Source: Zhihengliuella alba
Lineage (GTDB): Bacteria; Actinomycetota; Actinomycetes; Actinomycetales; Micrococcaceae
Reading direction: 5' to 3'
Length of the DNA: 64,000 nucleotides
NCBI RefSeq assembly: GCF_039538765.1
Contig: NZ_BAABCJ010000001.1
Coordinates: 310,001 to 374,000, forward strand
Positions 8,871 through 16,935 of the stretch are shown here, piece after piece. Position numbers and translations under genes: made by a program. How positions within the stretch are numbered: the first letter of the stretch is position 1; every line of letters begins with the position of its first letter. A model generated the notes under the pieces. The model was not told where the DNA came from. It made no database searches and saw only the letters and a list, made by a program, of their open reading frames with translations.

Positions 8871-10065
8871 CGCCGACCAGCCCGACCGCGCCGGCCACGC
8901 CGAAGGACCACTCGTAGCCCCAGAGGTCGGCCAGCGAGCCGGCGAGCACCGGCCCGATGATCGCCCCGAGGTCCGTGGCCATCTGGAAGCCAGCGAGCAC
9001 CTTCCCGCCGCTTCGGCCCTGCCCGACGACGTCGGCCACCGCGGCCTGCTGCGCCGGGTTCATGAAACCGATGCCCATGCCGGCCACCACGGACAGGGCC
9101 ATGAGGACCGCCACGCTCTCGGTGAAGCCCATCGCGCCCATGGCCAGCGACCCCACGGCGAGACCGACGATCACCGGTCCGCGCCGACCGTAGCGGTCCG
9201 TGACGCGGCCCGAGAACGTGAGCACGGCGGCGTTGCCGGCAGCGAACACCGCGAGCGAGATGCCGGCGAGCTGGGCGCTGTGCTGCGTGAAGACATGCGC
9301 GACGAACAGCGGCAGGATCGCCACGCGCACCCCGAAGTTCGTCCAGCCGTTCGCGAACCCGGACACGAGCGCGGCCCGGTACGTGGGGGAGCCCAGCGCC
9401 TCCCGGACGGTCAGTGCGGGCACGGGGGCCGGCGTCGCGCCCGCGGCCTCCCCGTCGGCGCTCGCGAGCGCCGCCCGGCGGCGGACGCGGGCCAGCGAGA
9501 AGTGGACGATCGCGGCTGCGACCACCAGCGCGCCCCCGTACAGGAAGAAGGGCACCCGGTAGCCGAACCCGGCCAGCAGCCCGCCGACCACCGGCCCCGC
9601 GATGCTGCCGAGCAGGAACGCGGTGGCGTACAGCCCGGAGATGCGTCCGCGGATCTCCGGCGGCGCGAGCCGGGCGATGAGCGACATCGCCGAGACCGTG
9701 AACATGGTGGATCCGATTCCCCCGAGGGCGCGGTAGACGATCAGCTGCTCGTAGCTGCCGGCGAGTCCCACGAGGATCGTGGAGACCGCGACGATCAGCA
9801 CGCCGCCGACGTAGACGACCGGCTCGCCCAGGCGATCGGTGAAGCGCCCGGAGAGCGGAGCGAACAGCAGACGCGTGAACGCGAACACCGAGACGATGAC
9901 GCTCGCCGCGGTCACGGACACGCCGAAGCTGGCCGCGTACTGCGGCAGCAGCGGGGCGATGATCCCGAAGCCGATCGCGATCACGAACGCCGCGCCGATG
10001 AGGACGCGGATCTCGACGGGGATGGCGGGTCTGACGGGGGAGGGCGAGGGCGCGGGAGTGGTCAT
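8695..10065 (-). CDS. MFS transporter (DHA1-like drug efflux family)
   Basis: A 456-residue major facilitator with 12 predicted membrane spans. A motif-A-like loop, FAPLSGRFTDRLGEP, follows the second span, and FSGRVTDRYGRRGP is the equivalent loop in the second half. It also has RALGGIGSTMFTVSAMSLIA and GPVVGGLLAGFGYRVPFFLY. This pattern fits proton-driven multidrug efflux; the substrate is unknown. The protein core ends at about residue 410 (VTAWLLVPARP). The last 45 or so residues are hydrophilic, Pro/Arg/Asp-rich and encoded opposite the smc tail. A -10-like TAGACT lies 9 bp before its ATG, back to back with the ftsY promoter. Confidence 0.88.
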   Translation of the reverse strand: MTTPAPSPSPVRPAIPVEIRVLIGAAFVIAIGFGIIAPLLPQYAASFGVSVTAASVIVSVFAFTRLLFAPLSGRFTDRLGEPVVYVGGVLIVAVSTILVGLAGSYEQLIVYRALGGIGSTMFTVSAMSLIARLAPPEIRGRISGLYATAFLLGSIAGPVVGGLLAGFGYRVPFFLYGGALVVAAAIVHFSLARVRRRAALASADGEAAGATPAPVPALTVREALGSPTYRAALVSGFANGWTNFGVRVAILPLFVAHVFTQHSAQLAGISLAVFAAGNAAVLTFSGRVTDRYGRRGPVIVGLAVGSLAMGAMGFTESVAVLMALSVVAGMGIGFMNPAQQAAVADVVGQGRSGGKVLAGFQMATDLGAIIGPVLAGSLADLWGYEWSFGVAGAVGLVGVTAWLLVPARPAAPPTPRDAQPPQDGRARSTGPTDGPRGDDRRRPGPPAPDRSAPGAD

Positions 10066-10091
10066 GGCCCGCCCAGTCTAGGCGTGGTCGG

Positions 10092-10097
10092 TAAGCT
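10092..10097 (+). promoter_or_regulatory. -10 element giving a probable leaderless ftsY mRNA
   Basis: TAAGCT is followed by exactly 6 bases and then the GTG start of ftsY, so transcription would begin at or next to the start codon. There is no ribosome binding site upstream of the GTG. The opposite strand has TAGACT (10080-10075) for the divergent MFS gene, so 38 bp hold two promoters. Confidence 0.5.
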
Positions 10098-10103
10098 GGA
10101 CGG

Positions 10104-11312
10104 GTGCCTATCGAATTGATCCTGACCATCGTCGTCGCCGTCGTAGTGGTCCTCGGCCTCGGAATCGGGGTCGCCTTCCTGCTGCGCGGCCGCAAGACGA
10201 AGCCCGGAACGTACCCGACGACCCGCGACGAGAACGATCCCCCTGCCGGCGGCGCCGGAGCGTCCGCCACCGAAGCCCCGCCGGAGGCCGCCCCGCCCGC
10301 CGGGACCGACGGCGTCGAGACCGACGCGGTCGAGACCGAGGTGCCGGTCGAGGAGCCGGAGGTCGAGGCCGTCCCGCTCGACGTGCCCGAGCCCGCGCTG
10401 GGCCGCCTGGCCCGGCTGCGCGCCCGCCTGGTCAAGTCCAACAACGCCCTCGGCAAGGGCCTGCTCCGCCTGCTGAGCCAGGACCGGATCGACGAGGACG
10501 TCTGGGACGAGATCGAGGAGACGCTGCTCCTCGCCGATCTCGGCACGGACGCGACCATGGAGCTCGTCGACAACCTGCGCGAGCGGGTCACGGTCGAGGG
10601 CCTCCGCGAGCCCGAGAAGGTCCGCGCCATCCTGCGCGAGGAGCTGATCAAGCTGCTCGCCCCCGAGTTGGACCGCTCGATCGCGTCCGACCGGCGCGAG
10701 GGCCGCCCCGCCGTCGTCATGGTCGTCGGCGTCAACGGCGTCGGCAAGACGACGACGATCGGCAAGATGGCGCGCGTCCTCGTCGCGGAGGACAAGGACG
10801 TGCTCCTCGGCGCCGCGGACACGTTCCGCGCGGCCGCCGCCGAGCAGCTGGCCACCTGGGGCGCCCGCGTGGGCGTGCCGACCGTGCGCAGCGACGTCGA
10901 CGGCGCGGACCCGGCCTCGGTCGCGTTCGAGGCCGTCAAGGCCGGGATGGAGCAGGAGGTCGACGTCGTCATGGTCGACACCGCTGGTCGTCTGCAGAAC
11001 AAGGTCGGACTCATGGACGAGCTCGGCAAGATCAAGCGGGTCATCGAGAAGCAGGCCACGGTGGACGAGGTCCTGCTGGTGCTCGACGCGACCACCGGCC
11101 AGAACGGGCTGAACCAGGCCAAGGTGTTCGCCGAGGTCGTCGACATCACCGGCATCGTGCTCACCAAGCTCGACGGCACCGCGAAGGGCGGGATCGTCGT
11201 CGCGATCCAGCGCCAGCTCGGCGTGCCCGTGAAGCTCGTCGGCCTCGGAGAGGGCGCCGACGACCTGGCCCCGTTCGAGGCCGGCGACTTCGTCGACGCG
11301 CTGCTGGACTGA
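10104..11312 (+). CDS. ftsY: Signal recognition particle receptor FtsY
   Basis: A 402-residue SRP receptor GTPase that docks SRP-bound ribosomes at the membrane. An N-terminal hydrophobic anchor (about 4-27) is followed by an acidic Glu/Ala/Pro region (about 40-95) and the NG domain. GTPase motifs are GVNGVGKTT (209-217), DTFRAAAAEQL (from about 239), DTAGR (292-296) and TKLDG (354-358). The hydrophobic N-terminus, seen in many actinobacterial FtsY proteins, supports the GTG at 10104 as the start. Its partner Ffh is encoded about 3 kb downstream. The gene is read divergently from the MFS transporter and is followed after 10 bp by an SGNH hydrolase-like gene. Confidence 0.97.
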   Translation: MPIELILTIVVAVVVVLGLGIGVAFLLRGRKTKPGTYPTTRDENDPPAGGAGASATEAPPEAAPPAGTDGVETDAVETEVPVEEPEVEAVPLDVPEPALGRLARLRARLVKSNNALGKGLLRLLSQDRIDEDVWDEIEETLLLADLGTDATMELVDNLRERVTVEGLREPEKVRAILREELIKLLAPELDRSIASDRREGRPAVVMVVGVNGVGKTTTIGKMARVLVAEDKDVLLGAADTFRAAAAEQLATWGARVGVPTVRSDVDGADPASVAFEAVKAGMEQEVDVVMVDTAGRLQNKVGLMDELGKIKRVIEKQATVDEVLLVLDATTGQNGLNQAKVFAEVVDITGIVLTKLDGTAKGGIVVAIQRQLGVPVKLVGLGEGADDLAPFEAGDFVDALLD

Positions 11313-11322
11313 GCGACCGGCC

Positions 11323-12279
11323 GTGCCCCCGCGCAAGCGGTTCATCCGGCTCAAGGAGCAGACGCCCAACCGCGACGTCTGGCACGAGCCGGCCGACCGG
11401 TACCGCCGGCGGACCGACGGGACGCTGGCGCGCGGTCCGTTCCGTGCCCACACCGACCGCCAGGGGTTCCTGCAGACCGGCAACACCGGTCTGCGGGGCC
11501 CGGCGGTCTACTTCCTCGGCGGCTCCCTGGTCGAGTCGATGTACGCGGACGAGGACCGCCGCTTCGTCTCCCAGGTCGAGCGCCGCCTGCGCGACGGCGG
11601 ACCGGTGCACCGGTGCTTCAACGGCGGCTACTCCGGTGCGACCACGCTGCAGCTGATCAACGTGCTGCTGAACAAGATCGTGCCCCTGCTGCGTCCCAAC
11701 GACACCGTGGTGCTCTTCGTCCCGCAGTCGGACACCGACGTGCTCGACCGCGAGGGCGGCTACTGGACCCGGACGGAGCGGCACTCCCCGCTCGTGCCGG
11801 TGACCGACGGCGAGTACCAGGCACCGGTCACCGGCGCCGATCTCGAGCCCCTGCACCAGTTGCTCGACGTCGTCCGCACCATCCGCCGGACCTTCCACAT
11901 CAACCTGGTCCTGGCCACGTCGCCGATGCGGGACGAACCGTACGCGAAGTCGGAGTACCTGCGGAGGCTCTTCGCCGACCGCGCCACCTACGACCGCGTG
12001 ATGACCCTGCGCCGCGACCTGGTCGCCGCCGTGCGTCGGCACGTCCGGATGTACCCCGGAACGGCGTTCATCGACGCCGCCGCGCTGGTCGCCGGCCGGC
12101 CCGAGCTGTTCTACGACGACCTGCACCTGAACCACGCCGGCCAGGACGAGTTCGCCCGGCTCCTCGCCGCCGCGCTCGTGCCGCTGCTGCCCGGGGGACG
12201 GCACTGGAGGAGCTACCGGGTCAAGCGCAAGGCCGACCGGACCCTCCGCATGCTCCACCGTCGGGGGCTCGGCGGCTGA
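11323..12279 (+). CDS. SGNH/GDSL-type hydrolase-like protein, function unknown
   Basis: A 318-residue soluble protein with no signal peptide. Its motifs follow the order of SGNH esterases/acyltransferases: block I GGSLVES (S68 as candidate nucleophile, GGS in place of GDS), block II FNGGYSGAT (around G101), a block-III-like strand VVLFVPQSDTD (around 129-139, where the usual Asn is not obvious), and block V YDDLHLNHAG (D264, H267). It starts at GTG 11323, 10 bp after the ftsY stop, so probably shares its transcript. Both ends are strongly basic (RKRFIRLKEQ, YRVKRKADRTLRMLHRR). Family membership is reasonably clear; substrate, and whether the altered block III is active, are unknown. Confidence 0.7.
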   Translation: MPPRKRFIRLKEQTPNRDVWHEPADRYRRRTDGTLARGPFRAHTDRQGFLQTGNTGLRGPAVYFLGGSLVESMYADEDRRFVSQVERRLRDGGPVHRCFNGGYSGATTLQLINVLLNKIVPLLRPNDTVVLFVPQSDTDVLDREGGYWTRTERHSPLVPVTDGEYQAPVTGADLEPLHQLLDVVRTIRRTFHINLVLATSPMRDEPYAKSEYLRRLFADRATYDRVMTLRRDLVAAVRRHVRMYPGTAFIDAAALVAGRPELFYDDLHLNHAGQDEFARLLAAALVPLLPGGRHWRSYRVKRKADRTLRMLHRRGLGG

Positions 12280-12340
12280 GACGGTCCGGTCCGGTCCTGA
12301 CCCGGGCGCGACAGCCCGGCCCGTTCCCGGGGACGCCGAC

Positions 12341-12431
12341 GAAACGCGCCCGTTACACGGCCGCCACGTGAACTTCACGGGGCGGCCGTCGTCGTTACCC
12401 GGGCGAAACGCACCGGCGCGGGAGGGGTAAC
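12341..12431 (+). promoter_or_regulatory. GlnR-like operator region upstream of amt
   Basis: GTTAC (12394-12398), six bases, then GAAAC (12405-12409) matches the GlnR half-site pair gTnAC-n6-GaAAC exactly. GTAAC (12427-12431) lies 33 bp from the first half-site, in the same 11-bp phase. A further GAAAC (12341-12345) and GTTAC (12352-12356), also six bases apart, lie upstream. This suggests nitrogen control of the amt-PII unit by GlnR. I see no AmtR-type site. The rest of the 222-bp gap holds a strong ribosome binding site (AGGAGGA) before amt. Confidence 0.6.
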
Positions 12432-12501
12432 ACGACTCCGGTTCTCTGGAGGGGAAGGCGAGAGATCGCCTGATTCCCTTATCGAACACAGGAGGACGGA
12501 C

Positions 12502-13779
12502 ATGGAACTGCAACCGGTTCACGTCTGGATGATGGTCTGCGCGGCCCTGGTACTGCTCATGACCCCCGCGCTCGCCTTCTTCTACGGCGGCATGACTCGC
12601 GCGAAGAGCGTGCTGAACATGATGATGATGAGCTTCGTGGCGCTGGGCATCACGGCCGTGGTGTGGGTGCTGTGGGGCAACTCGATGGCGGGCGGGGGCA
12701 GCAGCGTCGGCGGCCTGTTCGGCCATCCCTTCGAGCAGTTCGGCCTCGCCGGGCTGATCGGCACCGAGGACCTGATCGCCGCGGGCTTCGCCGGGACGTT
12801 CGCGATCATCACGGTCGCGCTCATCTCCGGCGCCATCGCCGACCGGGCGCGCTTCGGCGCCTGGTGCCTGTTCGTCCCCGTCTGGGTCACGGTGGTCTAC
12901 GCGCCGGTGGCCTACTGGGTGTGGGGCGGCGGCCTGCTCTCCGCAGAGGGCGCCATCGGCAGTTGGGCCGGGGAGGCCATCGACTACGCCGGCGGCACCG
13001 TGGTGCACATCAACGCGGGCGTCGCCGGCCTGGTGCTCGCGCTCATCCTCGGCCAGCGCAAGGGGTTCGGCCGGGATCCCGGGCAGCGCCCGCACAGCAT
13101 CCCCTTCGTCATGCTGGGCGCCGCCCTGCTGTGGTTCGGCTGGTTCGGCTTCAACGGCGGGGCGGCCAGCGACCCGGCCGAGGCCGGGCTGATCTGGATC
13201 AACACCATGGTCGCCCCGGGCGCCGCACTCGTCGCCTGGTGCGTGACCGAGCGGCTCCGCGACGGCAAGCCGACCTCTCTGGGGGCCGCCTCGGGCGTCG
13301 TCGCCGGTCTCGTCGCCATCACGCCCGCCTGTGCCGATGTGACGCCGCTGGGCGCGGTCGGACTCGGCCTCGTGGCCGGTGTGGCCTCCGCCCTCGCGGT
13401 CGGCCTCAAGTACCGGTTCGGCTACGACGACTCGCTCGACGTCGTCGGCGTCCACCTGGTCTCCGGCCTGATCGGCACGCTCGCCCTCGGGTTCATCGCC
13501 CGCGACACCGGGCTGTTCTACGGTGGCGGTCTCGAGCAGCTGGGCGCCCAGACCGTCGCCGCCGTCGTGTCCATGGCCTACACGGGCCTCGCCACGCTGG
13601 CGATCGGCCTGGCGATCCACCGGACCATCGGGTTCCGCATCAGCGAATCGGACGAGCAGACCGGAATCGACCTCGCCGAGCACGCGGAGACGGGGTACGA
13701 GTACGGCGGCCTGGGAACCAGCGCCGGCAGCTTCGTCCCGCACCCGGCCACCTCCGGCCACCTCGAACTCAGCAAGTAA
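12502..13779 (+). CDS. amt: Ammonium transporter (Amt/MEP/Rh family)
   Basis: A 425-residue channel that takes up ammonium in the cytoplasmic membrane. It has about 11 hydrophobic spans without a cleaved signal peptide. Family landmarks are FFYGGMTRAKSVLNMMMMSF near the N-terminus, WGGGLL and GGTVVHINAGVAGLVLAL in the middle, WFGWFGFNGG and DDSLDVVGVHLVSGLIGTLA near the C-terminal half. AGGAGGA lies 6-8 bp before the ATG at 12502. The PII gene follows after 22 bp, the standard Amt-GlnK pairing in which PII plugs the channel. GlnR-like boxes upstream suggest induction under nitrogen limitation. Confidence 0.96.
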   Translation: MELQPVHVWMMVCAALVLLMTPALAFFYGGMTRAKSVLNMMMMSFVALGITAVVWVLWGNSMAGGGSSVGGLFGHPFEQFGLAGLIGTEDLIAAGFAGTFAIITVALISGAIADRARFGAWCLFVPVWVTVVYAPVAYWVWGGGLLSAEGAIGSWAGEAIDYAGGTVVHINAGVAGLVLALILGQRKGFGRDPGQRPHSIPFVMLGAALLWFGWFGFNGGAASDPAEAGLIWINTMVAPGAALVAWCVTERLRDGKPTSLGAASGVVAGLVAITPACADVTPLGAVGLGLVAGVASALAVGLKYRFGYDDSLDVVGVHLVSGLIGTLALGFIARDTGLFYGGGLEQLGAQTVAAVVSMAYTGLATLAIGLAIHRTIGFRISESDEQTGIDLAEHAETGYEYGGLGTSAGSFVPHPATSGHLELSK

Positions 13780-13801
13780 CCCAGAAGGAAGGCGCCAGAT
13801 C

Positions 13802-14140
13802 ATGAAACTCGTGACCGCCATCATCCGTCCCGACAAGCTGGACGGCATCCGCGAGGCCCTCGAGAGCTACGGCGTCCAGGGGCTCACCGTCAGCCAGGCC
13901 AGCGGCTACGGCCGACAGCGCGGCCACACGGAGGTCTACCGCGGGGCCGAGTACACCGTGGACCTGCTGCCGAAGGCCCGCGTGGAGGTCCTCGTCTCGG
14001 ACGAGTGGGCCGACGACATCGTCGACGTGCTCGTCGCCACCGCCAACACCGGCCGCGCCGGCGACGGCAAGGTCTGGGTCGTCCCGGTCGAGGAGGCCGT
14101 CCGCGTCCGCACCGGCGAACGGGGGGACGCCGCCCTCTGA
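13802..14140 (+). CDS. glnB: Nitrogen regulatory PII protein (GlnB/GlnK)
   Basis: A 112-residue PII signal protein, the usual family length. It begins MKLVTAIIRPDKLDGIREAL. The T-loop holds GYGRQRGHTEVYRGAEY, with Tyr51 conserved as the site that is adenylylated in actinobacteria. GRAGDGKVWV matches the C-terminal PII signature. Start: the ATG at 13802 follows AGAAGGAAGG. It is co-transcribed with amt and would bind the transporter and sense 2-oxoglutarate and ATP/ADP. In many actinobacteria a glnD nucleotidylyltransferase follows directly, but here a terminator and ffh follow, so the modifying enzyme must be elsewhere or absent. Confidence 0.95.
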   Translation: MKLVTAIIRPDKLDGIREALESYGVQGLTVSQASGYGRQRGHTEVYRGAEYTVDLLPKARVEVLVSDEWADDIVDVLVATANTGRAGDGKVWVVPVEEAVRVRTGERGDAAL

Positions 14141-14161
14141 GGACGCGGCGGGACAGCAGGA

Positions 14162-14212
14162 CGACGACGAGGGGCGGCGGTGCGGACGAGGCACCGCCGC
14201 CCGTCGTCGTCG
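14162..14212 (+). terminator. Intrinsic terminator after amt-PII
   Basis: A 12-bp perfect G/C stem (14172-14183 with 14191-14202, 7-base loop) extended, after one mismatch, by 9 more pairs (14162-14170 with 14204-14212). It starts 22 bases after the PII stop. As is common in high-GC actinobacteria there is no long T run. It closes the nitrogen unit and separates it from ffh. Confidence 0.75.
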
Positions 14213-14296
14213 GCACCCTTCCCGCCGCTTCAACCGTCGCCGGCCCTCGTCGGGAGCCGCGGGAGGGCAGTGGGGATTCGACCGGCGGGGAATTGA

Positions 14297-14335
14297 TAGT
14301 CTAGGTAGTCGAATCCGGCGGGGGAGCACCCCCGC
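14297..14335 (+). promoter_or_regulatory. ffh promoter and leader hairpin
   Basis: TAGTCT (14297-14302) is a good -10 for this genome and would give a leader of about 59 bases. The leader holds a perfect 7-bp hairpin, GCGGGGG-AGCA-CCCCCGC (14318-14335). I see no convincing -35. The hairpin's purpose is unknown. Confidence 0.4.
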
Positions 14336-14367
14336 GCAGCTGCCCGATCGAAAGAAGTCACCGGCAC

Positions 14368-15921
14368 GTGTTCAACTCACTTTCCGACCGCCTGACAGCT
14401 ACCTTCAAGAACCTCGGTGGCAAGGGCCGTCTCACCGAAGCGCAGATCGACGGCACCGTCCGCGAGATCCGCCGCGCCCTGCTCGACGCCGATGTGGCGC
14501 TGCCCGTGGTCCGCGAGTTCGTGGCGCACGTCAAGGAGCGCGCGCTCGGGGAAGAGGTCAGCAAGTCCCTCAACCCGGGGCAGCAGGTCGTCAAGATCGT
14601 CAACGACCAGCTCGTCGACATCCTCGGCGGCGAGACGCGGCGCCTGCACCTGGCCAAGAACCCGCCGACCGTGATCATGCTGGCCGGCCTCCAGGGCGCC
14701 GGCAAGACGACGCTCGCGGGCAAGCTGGCCCGGCACCTGAAGTCGGAGGGCCACACGCCGCTGCTGGTCGCGTGCGACCTCCAGCGCCCGAACGCCGTCA
14801 AGCAGCTCCAGGTCAACGGCGAACGCGTCGGCGTCCCCGTCTACGCCCCGCACCCCGGCGTCTCCAGCGAGTCCGAGTCCGTCACCGGTGACCCGGTGGC
14901 CGTGGCCCGCGACGGCGTCGCCGAAGCCCGCGCCAAGCTCCACGACATCGTCATCGTCGACACCGCCGGCCGCCTGGGCGTCGACGCCGAGATGATGCAG
15001 CAGGCCGCGGACATCCGCGCCGCCGTCGAGCCGGACGAGGTCCTCTTCGTCATCGACTCGATGATCGGCCAGTCCGCCGTCGAGACGGCCCAGGCCTTCA
15101 ACGAGGGCGTCGATTTCACGGGCGTGGTGCTCTCCAAGCTCGACGGCGACGCCCGCGGCGGCGCCGCCCTGTCCGTGCGCCACGTGACCGGCAAGCCCAT
15201 CATGTTCGCCTCCACCGGCGAGGGCATGGGCGACTTCGAGGTCTTCCACCCCGACCGCATGGCCAGCCGGATCCTCGACATGGGCGACGTCCTCACCCTG
15301 ATCGAGCAGGCCCAGAAGTCCTGGGACCAGGATGAGGCGCAGCGGATGGCGAAGAAGTTCGCCGACCGCGAGGACTTCACGCTCGACGACTTCCTCGCCC
15401 AGATGCAGCAGGTCCGCAAGATGGGGTCGATGAAGAAGATGCTCGCGATGATGCCGGGCTCGGCCATCTCGCGCCAGCAGCTCGAGCAGTTCGACGAGCG
15501 CCAGATCGACCGCATCGAGGCGATCGTCCGCTCGATGACTCCGCACGAGCGCAACGCCCCGAAGATCCTCAACGGCTCCCGGCGCGCCCGCATCGCGCGC
15601 GGATCCGGTGTGCAGGTCTCCGAGGTCAACCAGCTCATCGAGCGCTTCGGAGAGGCGCAGAAGATGATGAAGCGGATGGCGGCCGGCGGCGGCATGCCCG
15701 GGATGCCCGGTGGCGGCCCCGGACGGGGGAAGAAGAGCGCCGGCAAGGGCAAGAAGAAGCAGAAGTTCGGCAACCCCGCCAAGGCGGCCCAGGCCGAGCA
15801 GGAGGCCGCGAAGCGCAAGACGGCGAACCCGACCGGTGCGGCCTTCGGTCAGGCCGGCGCCCAGGACTTCGACCCGTCCAGCCTGGACCTGCCGAAGGGC
15901 TTCGAGAAGTTCGTGAAGTAG
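14368..15921 (+). CDS. ffh: Signal recognition particle protein Ffh (SRP54)
   Basis: A 517-residue SRP GTPase that binds signal sequences of nascent membrane and secreted proteins together with 4.5S RNA and hands them to FtsY. It has an N domain (about 1-90) and a G domain with GLQGAGKTT (about 108), DTAGRLGVD (about 196) and SKLDGDARGG (about 254). A Met-rich M domain (about 330-450, QMQQVRKMGSMKKMLAMMPG) follows. The C-terminal 60 residues are a Lys/Gly-rich tail. Start is the GTG at 14368 giving MFNSLSDRLTATF, the conserved beginning. A downstream promoter near 15970 serves rpsP. Confidence 0.97.
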   Translation: MFNSLSDRLTATFKNLGGKGRLTEAQIDGTVREIRRALLDADVALPVVREFVAHVKERALGEEVSKSLNPGQQVVKIVNDQLVDILGGETRRLHLAKNPPTVIMLAGLQGAGKTTLAGKLARHLKSEGHTPLLVACDLQRPNAVKQLQVNGERVGVPVYAPHPGVSSESESVTGDPVAVARDGVAEARAKLHDIVIVDTAGRLGVDAEMMQQAADIRAAVEPDEVLFVIDSMIGQSAVETAQAFNEGVDFTGVVLSKLDGDARGGAALSVRHVTGKPIMFASTGEGMGDFEVFHPDRMASRILDMGDVLTLIEQAQKSWDQDEAQRMAKKFADREDFTLDDFLAQMQQVRKMGSMKKMLAMMPGSAISRQQLEQFDERQIDRIEAIVRSMTPHERNAPKILNGSRRARIARGSGVQVSEVNQLIERFGEAQKMMKRMAAGGGMPGMPGGGPGRGKKSAGKGKKKQKFGNPAKAAQAEQEAAKRKTANPTGAAFGQAGAQDFDPSSLDLPKGFEKFVK

Positions 15922-15966
15922 TCGGCGGCGCGCGTCCGCGGCTGTTCGCGCCCGCCGGGGGTTCTC

Positions 15967-15977
15967 TGGCATAATGG
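15967..15977 (+). promoter_or_regulatory. rpsP promoter, extended -10
   Basis: TGGCATAATGG contains a near-consensus -10. The same 11-mer with one change (TGGAATAATGG) lies before rplS at 18381-18391. Transcription from here gives a leader of roughly 120 bases before the rpsP GTG. No clear -35 is visible. Confidence 0.5.
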
Positions 15978-16105
15978 GCGGGTACTTGATCCGCGCGGTC
16001 CCTCTCACTGCGCGTGCATCTCGTCCTTGAGAACCCACACGCTGGCCCGCCCCACGGTGCAGAGGTGTGCGGTTCGCCCCTTTAGAAACAGGAGTGACCA
16101 CACAA

Positions 16106-16525
16106 GTGGCCGTTAAGATTCGTCTGAAGCGCTTCGGCAAGACGCGCGCCCCGTACTACCGCATCGTCGTCATGGACTCGCGCAACAAGCGCGATGGCCG
16201 TGCCATCGAGGAGATCGGCAAGTACCACCCGACCGAGGAGCCCTCGTTCATCGAGGTCCAGTCCGAGCGGGCCCAGTACTGGCTGTCCGTCGGCGCCCAG
16301 CCGACCGAGCAGGTCGCCGCGATCCTCAAGATCACCGGCGACTGGCAGAAGTTCAAGGGCATCGAGGGCCAGGAGGGGACCCTGAAGACCAAGGTCGCCT
16401 CCGAGGCCTACGTCGCCCCGGAGAAGGACTCGGTCATCCTGCCCGAGGCCATCACCCCGAAGGCCGACAAGTCCGAGGCTCCGGCCGAGGAGGCCGCCGA
16501 GGCTGAGACCACCGAGGCGGAGTAG
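16106..16525 (+). CDS. rpsP: 30S ribosomal protein S16
   Basis: A 139-residue S16 that binds 16S rRNA in the 30S body. It begins MAVKIRLKRFGKTRAPYYRI, the invariant start of the family, which fixes the GTG at 16106 (an upstream in-frame GTG would add an unconserved stretch). The S16 core ends near residue 85. The remaining 50 residues are an Ala/Glu-rich acidic tail (DKSEAPAEEAAEAETTEAE), a length seen in actinobacterial S16. khpA follows directly, and the usual rpsP-khpA-rimM-trmD-rplS order is kept. Confidence 0.97.
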   Translation: MAVKIRLKRFGKTRAPYYRIVVMDSRNKRDGRAIEEIGKYHPTEEPSFIEVQSERAQYWLSVGAQPTEQVAAILKITGDWQKFKGIEGQEGTLKTKVASEAYVAPEKDSVILPEAITPKADKSEAPAEEAAEAETTEAE

Positions 16526-16527
16526 TG

Positions 16528-16770
16528 ATGCTGGCTGAGGCCCTCGACCACTTGGTCCGCGGGATCGTCGACTCGCCCGATGAGGTCGAGGTCGCCGTCC
16601 GCGAGAACCGACGTGGCGATGTGCTCGAGGTCCGGGTCGCCCCGGACGACCTCGGGCGGGTGATCGGCCGCCAGGGCCGCACCGCCAAGGCCCTGCGCAC
16701 GGTCGTCGCCGGCCTCGCGGGCGGCGAAGCCGTCCGCGTCGACGTGGTGGACACCGACCGACGCCGCTAG
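16528..16770 (+). CDS. khpA: KH-domain RNA-binding protein KhpA
   Basis: An 80-residue protein that is almost entirely one KH domain, with the GxxG loop in VIGRQGRTAKALRTVV. Family members bind RNA, usually with KhpB, and affect cell size and ribosome-related processes. The ATG at 16528 gives MLAEALDHLVRGIVD, matching homologs. A GTG at 16525, overlapping the rpsP stop as TAGTG, is in the same frame and would add one residue. A strong terminator lies 22 bases downstream, so rpsP-khpA is one unit. Confidence 0.93.
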   Translation: MLAEALDHLVRGIVDSPDEVEVAVRENRRGDVLEVRVAPDDLGRVIGRQGRTAKALRTVVAGLAGGEAVRVDVVDTDRRR

Positions 16771-16791
16771 GCCGTCAGCCGCACCGCCTTC

Positions 16792-16840
16792 CGAGAGGAC
16801 CCGCACCCACTGACACCGTCAGAGGGTGCGGGTCCTCTCG
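16792..16840 (+). terminator. Intrinsic terminator after khpA
   Basis: A perfect 17-bp inverted repeat (16792-16808 with 16824-16840). Its 15-base loop contains a further nested stem (CTGAC-ACC-GTCAG). It lies between khpA and rimM and splits the cluster transcriptionally. Confidence 0.85.
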
Positions 16841-16935
16841 CGTCCGGGGCGCCCGTTCCCGACTAGGATGGACCGGCGGGTCCGGCCCCACGGACCAGCA
16901 CCCAGCACCCAGCAGACCCAGCACGAGGAGTAGTC

